DNA from: Burhinus oedicnemus
Taxonomy: Eukaryota; Chordata; Aves; Charadriiformes; Burhinidae
Reading direction: 5' to 3'
Length of the DNA: 64,000 nt
NCBI GenBank assembly: GCA_008921705.1
Contig: VFFE01007601.1
Coordinates: 1,415,974-1,479,973 of the forward strand
Shown here: in pieces, positions 1-12,400 of the stretch
Layout: every line of letters starts with the position of its first letter
Position numbering within the stretch: position 1 is the first letter of the stretch
Position numbers and translations under genes: made by a program
The notes under the pieces: model-generated
The model's database searches: none
Seen by the model: the letters and a program-made list of their open reading frames with translations, nothing else
What the model was told of the DNA's origin: nothing

Positions 1-3000
1 ACCCTACAGGATGGCAACTATCATAGCCATGTAAACTAATAAATTTAGAAGCACCTTGTAAACATCTGGGTCTTGTGACTGTGATTCATGATCTGTTCTG
101 AAGTTAAGCCACAGATAGATTTAGTCATTTAAGTGATATAGCTATATGGAACCATACTAGCTCCCTTATTTAACCTTAGAGCTGAAGATGTTAACCTCTC
201 CAGATGCCATAGCAAAATCCAATGAGTATCATGAATCATAATTCTCAATTGAGTTTATTAACATAAACTCATGCCTGGTTACAATTTATATTGCCTGCTG
301 TGAACCAATGCACCCTAAAAATGTGCAGACTCTCTGTTCAGTTACTGCAAAAGTTCTCACTAGTTACCAACTGGCTGTTGTCCATTGGTTATAAATAAAA
401 TTTGCTAAAATTCAGCAGCTTCTTTTTTTTTAGCAAAAAGAAATTGAAGAAAACAACAGAACTAATTTCAGCCTAGCTCAGGACATAGCATTGTCATTTT
501 AATAAATTTGTAGCCAAGATCTGATAAGATTATTAGTTTTGTTTTGTCTTTTAAAGGTATTCTTTAAAGAAAGTACGTAATCACAGAGGAAATGATAGTA
601 TTTGGCCACAACCTGGAACATCTGGTTTTTACAAGCATTCTCACATCTAAGTGCAATTAAGCTCAAAAGTCTTTGTAGATGTACTGTTGAAGAACCTAAG
701 AATTCATTTAAAAATCTACCCTGAAATGTTTCTGGTTTAGGTTGGTCATATGATACTGTGATAACCTTTATATTTCTATATGCTAAATGTACTGTGTTTT
801 AAACGGTGAGTAGTTTAAGAATGGTTTTCAGGTCCTGTAAGTTCCTAGTTCTCTGGCCTTTGCATCCCTTGAAGCCTGTTATAATTCCTGCCTTGCCTCC
901 ATCACGTGGCTCTGCTTTCTGGAGTGGCTGCACTCAGCTAATACTCATTTTTATGGGATATGCAGTGTCATTTATTATTACGGAGAACACCCGCTATCTT
1001 TTAAACTAGAAAACATTGTGACAGATTTTATTCTTATTGAGAAACTATTAATGCTTACATACCTAGCAAAGTATCTTGCAGAGTTTTAGAAAAGTTTATT
1101 GTTCAGTGTTGGTATTTTCAACATACAATATGTTTCTAATGTAAGATTTTGAGTCCTGGGAGAACTCTGGTACATTTGAAGACTTATTATGGGAAGAATT
1201 AAATGATTTTTGTTGGAGTGGAACTGAAGGACATTTGGTAGGTGCTTATTATTTCTAGAAAAAATAGAAAAAAAATTTCCTGATGTGAAGAATTTAATGT
1301 TACAGTAACTCCAGATTCATCAGTTCATAGAAAAACATCCCAATTCTGATGTGTTTTAAGGATCATCATTGCATACTTAAACCAGGTTCAACAACTCCGA
1401 TGGATCGTTATGACACAATGTAGTGGTGTCATCACTGTGTATTATGCTATGATGGCAAGCTGTTCCTTTTGAGGTAGTACAACAATGAGGACACATCACA
1501 AAGCCTTTTCATAGTTTTGTGTTACTACACATGGAGAAAAATATAGCACTTCAAAATTCCCTTTTCAGTGCTAAGTCTAATATGCAAAGTCTTGGGCAGA
1601 TATTTCTATTTTCAAGAAAGAAAAAAGCAGAGGAACAGGGCATAAGTTATAGTGATAGAAAGGACTACTACCATCAATTGAGTTGATCATTCTTCCAAGG
1701 GAAGCCCATTATTTCTGATTGATCTGAGTTTTCAAAAGGACCTCTTGTCCTTATTTGAGGTCCTGAAGTGATGAAAAACTTACCATACTTACAAATAAGT
1801 TGTCTTAGCAACCATTTGCACTTTATTTCTAGAGTAAGTTTATCTTCAAACTCCAGCCACTAAATTATCTTACATCTTTACCCCTTTCTATCATACGCCT
1901 TCTCTCCATATAGATTTTTTTAGAGCTTGTTAAACTCATCTCTTAATTTCCTTCCAAATAACCCAAAGACATTGAGGTTTTTAATCTCTCATTTATAAGG
2001 TACCTTTTCCATATCTAAAATCACCGCTATTACTGAAGCTGTCCAAACTTACTGGGCTTGTTAAAGAGCTTGCCTCCACATTGCCACTGCTCTTCTCATA
2101 AACGCCATATGCAGAGAAAAGAGCACCTGTTTGTTTCGAATTAAAATCCCTTTTCTCAATAACCTTCAGTGATGTTCTGATGAACTCCAGAGGTTATACG
2201 GATGGCTAGAAAAAAAGAGAAGTGGCAGAAAACTGTCAGGGATTACACAAAACTGCGAAGCTGTTGTGAAGGTCAGAAAACATCTGCAAGATAGCATGTG
2301 TAGGCCACTTGGCAGTGGGGAAGTAGTTCTCATGGTAGGAGCACAGAGGACAACTGGGCAGTAGAGCAGTCCCATACGAGTAGTTTTCCCAGGAAAAAAT
2401 GCTTAGATAGGGAAAAGGAAACTGAAGATGTTGGTATGGGGACAGAAAATAGTTGTAGCCTTGGTGGAAAGTTACATCCAGGTATCCAAGAATACACAAT
2501 TATAAAGCAGAAGCACAAGAACCTAAGCCTATAAAGTTGTTTTCTTCCAGAAAAATGTACCTATGCATTACTGTAAAGCTGATAGGGAAAATGCTGTGCT
2601 TCCAAGAAATTGCTCTTCTGGCAGCTAGAGAAATACAAAGGAGTGTGGGGATAAAATATAAGAAATACACCAACCCAAGAATCGTAAATAGTTCTAATGG
2701 CCAAATGTACAAAGCAGTGACAATAAAGGAAGATAGGAGAAGATGAATATGCGTACATCCATATATCGGTGGACTTCTCATTGGGCATATGTACTTGTGC
2801 ACATTTGGAGAGAGAATAAAAACTTGATGGGTACAGGATTAAAGAGTCCCTCAAGAAAATATATTAACTAGGAAACATTCCCTCAGCTTCTAAAAATGTA
2901 GTGTTTATTGCAGGAAGGAATATTGAAGTGTGCCTTAAGCATGATCTAAAATGGAATGTTTGAGAGGATTTTATGAAGAAATAGCATTACTAGGGACTTG

Positions 3001-4123
3001 ATGATAGCAAAGCTCTGAATCCCCCTTTGGCAAGAAAACCAGATTCTGAAGTCTTTTCATTTTGATTTTCACTGAGACCCTTTTTCTGCTACCCAGTTGT
3101 CCTTCACCTGAGGTCCAAGCAAGCCAGTCTTTTACAGCCTTTTTGTCCTGACTGTGGTGCTTTAGGACTGAGGTGCAGCAGGTAATTCAAAAGAAAATAT
3201 CATTTTGTTAATAAATAACAAGGGAATCCCTTTAAGCAAATTTCCCGTCTGGTTCTGCAATTTGCTCAACATTTGTCAACAGAACACAGCTTTTCCCATA
3301 CATCATTTAATCTGTTGTAGCTGTGCTGAATCAGCGAAGCTTGGATGTGGCAGACTTTTCTTCCACAGACAAGCCTTCATTTACTCCGTAGACACAGGGC
3401 AAATGAACCACTTGGCTTCCATGTTTTTGTACCTTGTAGATAGAAAGCATCAGGGAGCTGACTTTAGCATAAATGCACCTTTCAGGTCAGGCACAGACAC
3501 GCAGAGAGAAGTGAGGGAAAAGGGGAACTTCCGAGGCTGGCGCATCCCTTTCTCACTGGTTTTGATTCAGTGCCTTCAGATTCTGCCTGTGATAGTTCAA
3601 GTGCGTCTAAAATCCTCGCATACCTCAAGGACAATCAGGCTCTTCTACCACATATAGCTAATGGACATGGCTTTGACCTGTGAGTAAATGCATCCATCTG
3701 CTTTCACCACTGTTATTTCACTGGTTCACCTCAGTGCCACGATACAGGGACCTTCAGGGACTATTCAGAAACTGTTTTGATTTCTTCAAATACACTGTTT
3801 GACAAAGCAGAACCACATTTCTCGGTGACCACTGTTTCTCTTCCTTTTATTGACATACTGAGAGTGAGGAAAAAGGAGTCAAATGCTTAAAATACTAACC
3901 CCAAGTTCACAGTGACTTATATCTTTTTTTAAATGAGACTTACATCATAGAAAAACCAACAGCATCCTGAAGGAAACCAAGAAGAGTCAATGCAGAATAA
4001 ACAGGAATCTTCTCTATGATTCTTGGTTTGATACTTTCTAATTTAACCGAACAACATAATTCACATATTTATTTAACACAGTAACATTTTATAGATTTGC
4101 ATCAAAAGAAACTGAGCTGTGCT

Positions 4124-4162
4124 GTTTTGTTTTGTTTTGTTTTTTTTTTCTTTTTTTTTTTT
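4124..4162. repeat. (TTTTG)n / poly-T simple repeat
   Basis: Three TTTTG-like units run into two T tracts separated by a single C. This is a low-complexity tract with no attached element visible on either side. It may be the remains of a reverse-transcribed A-tail read on the other strand, but no body sequence is recognisable. Confidence 0.85.
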
Positions 4163-7100
4163 CCTGTGTTGTTTTCGGTGTGGTCCTGGACCTATCATCC
4201 TCCCACTGCTAGAAAGACAATAGGGTAAGAAGCAAAATATACATCTACTTGACTCAAAAAAAAAACCAACAAAAACCAAGGCGGGGGGAGGGGCAGGGCA
4301 GGGAGATAAGAAAGAGTAATAGAAAGAGATGTTTACAGATTCTTTGTGACCATAGCCCTTCATTCCAGGAACATCTCTCTTCTTACTCCCACTTTTTTGT
4401 GGCCTCGACCAGACACTCTTCAAGTTTTGAAAGTGAAGGTGACAGCTTCAACCAGTAATACATCCAACCAATAATGCACAACACCTGACAGGAATTTTAT
4501 GAAGACTGAAGGTCAAAACCTTACTCATAATACACAATCATGGTTTATCAGAGGTTACCTCAAACTCTCACCTACTTAAATTGACAACTCTGGCTCATCT
4601 GAGCATTTCTCCTTGCTTGCTGCTGCTGGCAGAGGGATTTTCACTCTCCTGTGACCGCCCAGTTCATCTCCTTTTGGATTTCAGAAACAGGTCTTAACTA
4701 TTCTTCTCCTAGTTCATCCATGGTAACTTCCAGTCTGGAAGCATTATAAGACCTCAGGACTTGATGGAAAAGATCACTGGTTACCAGATGGGACGTCTTA
4801 CATCCAGAAGTAACAACACGTTAAAACAAATGAATGAAAGAATAAGGGAATCTTATGCTATGAAAACATCTGTGGGCTTGGGATGTTGCTCACTGTATAC
4901 AGTGGCAGTTAAATTTTTCTCTTGATTACAAAACCATGAAATTTTTAGTTACAGACTAAAAAAGAGGTAACAAACGTTACTCTGAGATGGTACAAAGGAC
5001 TTGCCAAGAAAGAGACTTCGGAGATTTCTGAACAAGGGAACTCTGCTTTTGTCTGTGTCTGATATGTCCAACAAGAATTTACCTACAGGTTTTGACTAAA
5101 AAAAAATAATAAATAAACAAACACCACAAGTTTGCATCAACAATATTCCTGACCTGCATCTCTCCAGCCTTCTTATTCAAACAGCAGAACGACAAACATT
5201 TACAAACTCACAAAACTCAACCCTGGTAGTTGTCAGGGGTGAACTACAACTGCAATGGGGCAGTCCTGTGGAGAAGGGACACTGGTCCCTCTCTGCTGCT
5301 CACCAACCTGCCTACAGGGAACTGGCCACGGACTGCTTCATACCTGTGTTGGACAGTGAAAGCTTGCTCGGACAATATCCACGTATATCAAGCAACGTTG
5401 ATTATACCCAGCAATAAATAGAACTGCTAGCAGGGCCTTCATATAACAACACAATTTTGTGGAGAATGCCTATGATCGTAACCACATATGGTCATAATAT
5501 ATTTCTCTATTCTTGGACTTTTACCTAATAGGTTTGGGATGCTGGACTAAATACCCTGTTTCACTAACCTGTCATGCCTAAATAAAGAAATATGGTTTTT
5601 TTCCTGAGAATTTCAATGGGTTTTAAAATATATTTCAAATTTTATATTGGCGCTGTTTGAAGCTGAGGAAAGTACTATATGCCCAACAAACTGAAAAGTC
5701 ATAAAAGCAACAACAAAATATTTTTTAAGCAGATAGCTTTGACAGATAGATTGCTGTGAACACAAAAGTCCTCATCAGTTTATTGTGTACCCTGCCAAAT
5801 CAGTTTTGTCGATAAAACATTTTATTTCCTGACGCTACAGATGCATTCGCTTTCACCACAGCATGTATCCCGGTTTTTATATGCCAGTTTATCAAAAATA
5901 ATGTGGCTTGCCCTGCTGCAAAGGAGACAAAACATGGATATGAAAAGTAAAGCAGCTGAATATGAAGCAAAGGAGGAGAGGTAGAGAAGGTGACAAGATT
6001 CAAATGCTTGGAAAATAAAAGAGCATAGGAACAAGGAAATATTTCCAAGGCACAGAAAAGATCGCCCTGTTTCTTATGCTGGGTGAGGACATTGCTTCTT
6101 TCTGAGAAAGTAAGACTGACCAACTCACTTGCTCAGGCCAGATGGGTAGGTGCTCAACAGGAGTCATGTCACTGTCAGGAGCAATATCATCAGCTGTTGT
6201 CACCAGAAGTGACTGCTCTCCTGTTTCTCTGACTTATTTCATGTTAAAACAATTAAAACAGAGCAACATCTCTCAATCTTCTCAATTTTGAGGAATTTAC
6301 AGTCTCTTTCCTACCCAAAACCCTGCCTGCCTTTTAGTGGGCAGAAGGGGAAGGGCAAGCTGGTCATAGCTGCCTCCTCCTACCTGCCAGAGCTGACATG
6401 GCTCCATCACCTTGAGGTTAAAAAACAAGGACAAGAAATTGGGAAGGTTTTACTACTCGCCATTAAAGTGCTTATCTATTGTTGTGCTGTGAATAAACGA
6501 GCTCATTCAGAAATTAGTCACCGTAGCAGCCAGAGCATGAGAAAAGAGGCACATGAAAGCTTTGAAAATCAGTAAAGAAATGAGCAGAGCTGGACACAGC
6601 TGAAGGTCTGAGCACCAACCATTATCCAAGATGAAGACCACAGTCATCTGGGCAGACAGTGCTTGCAGATTGGGGACACATACTTTTATGAAAATGCTTT
6701 GGAATTCTTATTTTAAATATGAACCCACACCAAAATTCTGAGTTTCATCACCTCAGAGAGGATAATACACTACCTCAGCCAGTATGACTATACGAGAGCA
6801 CTATAGGAGCTCTACCTGAGCACAGCAAAAAAAATGGTCCCTCACAGATGTAAGCTGGCAAGGGAAACCTGATAACTTCTATTTAGACAAGCGATCTGTG
6901 GCCGTTGGAAGGAGCAGGTCAGTAGGTTCAAAGCCATATAGAAATGTCAGCCCTCTGTGTTCTGAGAGAACAAGGAATACTACGAAGAGCAAACAAGTGG
7001 TAATTTATAGATTTCTTTTTTTCCAGGGAGTGAAAAATCAGTTTGTGTTGTAGTTTGTCAGTGCATAAGTGCTTGATCAGAAATAATTCTTGTAAAAAAT

Positions 7101-8044
7101 TAAGGATTTCACTGTAACCAAGTGATATTGGAGTTGTTTTGTAGCAATGGTGCTTCCACAGCAGGCTCCAGGGATAGGGCAGTCGGCATTAACCCATTGC
7201 CACGTGAAATGCAGCCTGGCAACGTAACACCTGGGCAAGGAAAAGGGGCAAGGGAAAGCATCCCGCATGCCTCTGCTAAGTAGTACTTGGGAATTGCTGA
7301 CCTCTCTCAGGACAGTTTCCTGCCTGAGCTCTATGCATGTCCTACCAAATTTAGAGAATAAGGTTACATGGAAAACAAGAAAAACAAATAGAAGGGGAGA
7401 AGCATCAGCAGTGAACAGCGAGGCCGATGTAGTATACTTCTTGCTATATTAAGCGTGTTAAAGGCTGAAGTAGAACTCATTGGCCTTCATTGACTTCAAT
7501 GAGCTTTTTATCAGCCCCTTATTGCAAATGCGGTTTAAACTGACAAGGAAATCATAGAAGCAGTGACATTACATAATTGCATTTAGAGATAGGATATGGC
7601 TTGTAAATATCTTGTATGGTTTTTTGTAAATATCTAATTGAATTAAGAAGCTGAATAAGCTTGGGCTGTATCTATAAATATTCTGCCTGAGAAGTTGACA
7701 GCAATGACATGACCCTGGCAACAAGAAAATCAAGGCCATATTAGATGCTATTCACAGGCAGTCTAATATTGGGGATCAGGGGTATAAATCAGTGTAGGTT
7801 CACCGCTATCTAGAAAATAAGGCTGATTAACAGCAGCTAAGGACTTGGTTTGTGGTGATAAATATTCATACTGGTCACTCGTGGTCTCATATCTCTTCCA
7901 ACAATATCAGCAGCAAAATTGCACCTTTATAGGGGGCATTATTAAGCCTAGTCCTAACCCAAAAGTCTTTCTTAGGGATAGGGCATGGAACATGTACACC
8001 TAGCTTTTTTCAGACATTTTTTTATGCTTTTTTAATTGGTTTTA

Positions 8045-8077
8045 GTTTGTTTGTTTGTTTGTTTTTGGTGTTTTTTT
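8045..8077. repeat. (GTTT)n microsatellite
   Basis: Four perfect GTTT units are followed by a degenerate T-rich end. It is a plain tetranucleotide microsatellite and likely length-variable. Confidence 0.85.
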
Positions 8078-8689
8078 ACACAAACGTGGAGTGGCAAAAA
8101 TTACTCCTGACAGGACATTCAACAGGGCCTGACAGCCAGGACCTTGGTTCATATAACTGCACTGAAGTTAACTAAATTACACTGGCAGACATGACAGAAG
8201 GATCTGCTGTAACGTTTAGTGTCAAAAGTGCTTGCAGAAAAATTATGTCAATTTCTCAAAATATATTAAAAAATAATTAATAAATCATAGTATAAACACT
8301 ACTCCATCTTACAACCACACATGAGTTGTAATATTGTTACCTCTAATTGATTCATTTGGGAAAGGCAACTTACTAAGTGTATAGGCTGACTCAACGCAGA
8401 TTTTGTTTTGCTTTGATTCTGATGGTTTCAATTTTACTAGATAAATTACTTGTGTACAAATAGAAGATAAAAAACATTAAGTCTAATTTCTTACTATCGT
8501 AAGCATCAGCCCTATCATATTACTGCATTCATATATTTCATAAACTAGTGTCTGATAATCATGTTTCTTAGATCCAGTGTTTCTGCTAGGAGGCTAACCC
8601 ACATATAACTCCTAGGATGGTTGCAATTTTCAATTGTCAGTTTATTCCTGATCATTTATGGTCAATTGTTCCAGCCACCCTGTGCCTTA

Positions 8690-9440
8690 AATTACTTCTC
8701 TCATGTTTACCCCAACAGAGAATACTCGTATCCCTTCTCAGACTTCATTTTGCCAGAGCACACATTAAGTTCCTTCAGTCTTTTTGTGCACAACAGGCTC
8801 TTCATTTGCCTGATTCATCCTCTCAGCCCTCTTTGCATCTGTTCTGACACATTGGTGGCTCCCAGTCAAATGATGTTCAATGAATGCACCCAGATTTTTC
8901 TTCCAGCTGTCATCTCCACTTGATGCCACCTGCACTAGTAGCAAAAATTCTGCACGTAAATCCCTCCATGCATGACCCTGTACTATGCTTTATTAAATTT
9001 CATGTAATTTCTCCTCTTTAGTCCTCGAGGTCACCCAGTTCTTCCAGTACGGTATTTCAGTCTTCCTCTGTATTGACAATGTCTCCTACTTTGTGAGATC
9101 AACAAATTTATTTAAGAGGTTTCTATGCTTTGTGCCAAGTTTATTAACAGAAGTATTAAGCAAGGCTGATGCTTGCCGAATTCAACAATAATTACCCTTC
9201 AGTCGAATGGTTTCCTTTCCAGATCAACCCATTGTTATTTCTTGTTTAGTCATGACTGATTTCTGTCTTTTCCATTTTCAATAACTATCCCTGTATCATT
9301 GTTTCAAACATTTTACTGAAGTACAGAGAATTAGATCTAAAGAACTTCACATGTCTAAAGTTTATCAGAGGAAAAACTGGCTTAATTTCTGAACATTTAC
9401 CTTTAGTAAATCTTTACTGCCTTCACTCACTGGCTTTTCA
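8690..9440 (-). mobile_element. Ancient CR1 LINE fragment (RT region), minus strand
   Basis: Read on the plus strand, this segment follows, in order, the reverse complement of the 3' half of a CR1 reverse-transcriptase frame. A 'cccttctcagacttc' block is followed by 'agttccttcagtcttt', then by 'cctcgaggtcacccagttcttcc' style text near 9023-9050, then 'tttgtgccaagtttattaac' near 9130. A stretch near 9310-9410 resembles the 'ttactgaagt' and 'cctttagtaaat' blocks of old amniote CR1s. All reading frames are broken many times and many indels separate the blocks, so this is a very old copy, much older than the CR1s at 51 and 61 kb. Both edges are approximate. The match is from memory of the family consensus, not from an alignment. 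Confidence 0.65.
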
Positions 9441-12400
9441 TCTCCAAAAATTGTTCTGCTAAGTCTTTCATGCAAGCACAGTTCTTTGTTTTAAGAATGA
9501 AGGTCCTGCCTTCTACATCTACAGTAGTGTACATGGAGTCCTCATTTTGCTATTGTTTGGCAGACAGCAGTTTCTTTTCTTGTCTTTCTTTCGTCTGTTT
9601 ATTTATTTAATACCTTACTAGTTCAGTGAGGTCCAGAGTGCATTCATCTGCAAGTCAAAAATCCCAAAACAGACCCTACAAATGAACCCTCATGCAACAC
9701 AGAGGCAGGCAAATGCACTTGCCTTACTGTTCCTTTCCTGCCAAACACAACGCTGCATCAGCTCTGGTTTCCTACATTGCCTCTTCTAGCTCTTCTGCTA
9801 GCTTAGAAGAAACAGGAGGCAATAGGAGTTGGAAAAGCAGAGAGGCATTTTACCCTCCACAGTATAATAGGACTTGGATATATAAAAATTATACAAAGCC
9901 TAGCTCAGTACTGGATCTAAGTTGGCACAGGCCAGGATTTCCCCAGATTTCCAGATAATCAAACAAGGTCAGAGATGCAGGGCAGTAAAAACTGAGGTAT
10001 TATCATTCACTTCAGGAAATGGAAGCATAAATCTGTAATGGACATAACTATACAGGTGAACTTCTATTGTTTCCTATGAACTCATATAATTCTACCTGCC
10101 TGAAATGCCACTATCCATTTTCCCAATGGATTTATACATAATGCAATTTAATAGGGCAGAAGGTTTCCTCATTGATTCTTTCAAGTCTGACCAATTGTTC
10201 TCATGAAGGTGAAATATAAATATGTTGGGGCATTAATAGAATCAAGCAAAATAATACATGGTTTTCTGAACTAGAGAATATAGTCTGTGTGTGCTAACAG
10301 TGTTCAATTTCTTTGCTGTTGAGGGTATTTCAACATTGTATTTATTATAGCAACCCCTGAAGATGTTCTTCCTGCCAGTGAAAGTTAGCTCTGTGGTTAG
10401 AATAATAATTGCTTAATAAAACCAAAGCAGTACAGGAGATTAACATCTTAGATAAGAGCTAAATACAAATTACGGAAGCAAAACGGGCAAAAAGAAGCCA
10501 TTTAATTAAGGATCCCATCCAGCCAACAGGACATGGCACTGTCAACTAACAAAATGCAAGCTGAAAGACACACATCTTCAAAATCATGACAATCCTTTCT
10601 TGATACAAACTATGGAACTATTACTGAGGTATCCTTGTTTTGTGACTGAACCCTGCAACAAAACAACCTTTGCACTAGTTGTTCTCCAGGCTCGCAATAT
10701 CAATATTTTCCTGAAAAAAATCCATACTCTCCCTACCATCCAGCACAGCTGCATAACAAGAATGTTGCATAGGTCAGCTAAAGGCATTTTAATGCAATGT
10801 TGTTTAAATGTTATGATGTCTACAACATGGGTGGTCATCTTAACATGCTTGTGTTACTGATAGAGCCTTTACTAATTCTTCCAGTCACAGTGCCACAATG
10901 GGGAATACTGATGGGGAAGGACTTAGCTGTTGTTTGTAACAGCTGCTGAAAACAAATAGAAAGCTAAACTGAGTATTCAGAGTTTGACAGGAAATATTAG
11001 ATGGCAGAAACTGCCATGATACATCCCCCAGTCCATACATATTTTGCAGGCTTGTCTCCCAAGAGTAATTCACAGTCACTCAAACACTCTTATTGACTCT
11101 GAGAAGGATAACTCTATTGCACGAGCCACTCATGAACTGAGAAATTCTGCATTCTCTCATGGTTCTGGATCATTCACTGTAGAAATGGTTCATTCATCTA
11201 TACCACTTTTCAGGTTTAATACCAAAGATTATTAATAATTTTGCATTTTAAACAGGGTATATAATTTTTCCCCAAACCTGTTCTCAGTGATACAGCATTT
11301 CTGATTTTAATATTAATTTTAAATGAGTTTTAATTGCCTTGTGGTCTTAATTGTTGGATAACTGCTAGACAGTCTGTGGCAATTAAGACTCCATCCTCCA
11401 AAAACCCCACATAGACTGGAAACTGCTTTTGCAGTGCCCTATAGGACCATGACTTGGACTAAAAATCAACAGGTTATTATGTGCAGGAATAGCCTCGGAG
11501 CCTGATTTTGCTCTGAGGTGACTTTGCTATTAAGACCATTTTGAGGGTAAACCCATCTGTACTCTCAAACTTTATCCCGTCCTGGCCACTTCCATCCAGC
11601 CCTTCTGCCCCTAGATGAATGTCACACGAGCAACTTCAGGAAACATCCTTGGTGAGCCCTTATATCTCCTGTCACAAGAACGGCTAAGCTGGAGACAGGC
11701 CAGGTTTTGGCTACTTTGCAGAAGTTTTTCAACAAGCCTCAATTTAAACCCAAGGAATATATAATATAACAAAGGCAATAGCAGTACGATACCTGCAACT
11801 GAAATGTAAAACAGCTAGTAGAGTGGAGTCCTGGAAAGAATTTGCCATCTCCAACCGTCTGCGTTACTGGTCTTGTACAAGGAGCACCAGTTTTGACAGG
11901 GAGGGTGTCTAGGTGCTCTGTGTTTCTACAACACGAAGCAGAAGGCAAACCTGGCACACGAATGGTTTATGTAATTCCAGCGGGAATTGCACAGCAAGTC
12001 TGATTACTGCAAGGTTATTCTAATTAATCTAATGATTTTACAGTACATCTGATTATGACAAGAATGATTGTAAGAGTTGCAGTAATGCAGCAGATCAATG
12101 TTGCACTGCAGAGTAAAGAAAGAAAATATACAGATTTTGTGATGAGGCAGGAAGGAAAGAGATACTGTCATCTGAACATCATTGTCAGATTGGTACTGGT
12201 AGCCAGGCTTCCTGGCCATGGGTATTGACAATATTCCCCTTCATCATCCTAGTCACACTCTTGATCTGGTGACATGGGGAACCAGATTAGGAAACCAATC
12301 TGTCTAAAAATTGTCCAGGGGGAGGAAACAAACAAAAAAAAAATTTGGATAAGGCTGAGGAACCATCAACAAGCAGGAAAAGGAGGAAAATGCTTCAGCG

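Larger units (their letters stand above)
1..8689. other. Unique non-coding DNA, no gene seen
   Basis: This stretch is AT-rich with scattered stop codons in all frames. The longest open frame (about 150 codons, 3205-3657 plus) has no recognisable domain, no convincing splice context and ordinary composition, so I treat it as chance. The only structure I can support is two small T/G simple repeats, listed separately, and a possible old repeat relic at 7740-7830. It could be intergenic or intronic. Confidence 0.6.

Noticed and set aside
1468..1482. 'ttgaggtagtac' resembling the let-7 seed region
   Set aside because: Only about ten bases match, the rest of the mature sequence differs, and no opposing hairpin arm is apparent.
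3205..3657. 150-codon plus-strand open frame
   Set aside because: It has no ATG at its start (it opens at TTG), no domain, ordinary composition, and surroundings without splice signals that fit.
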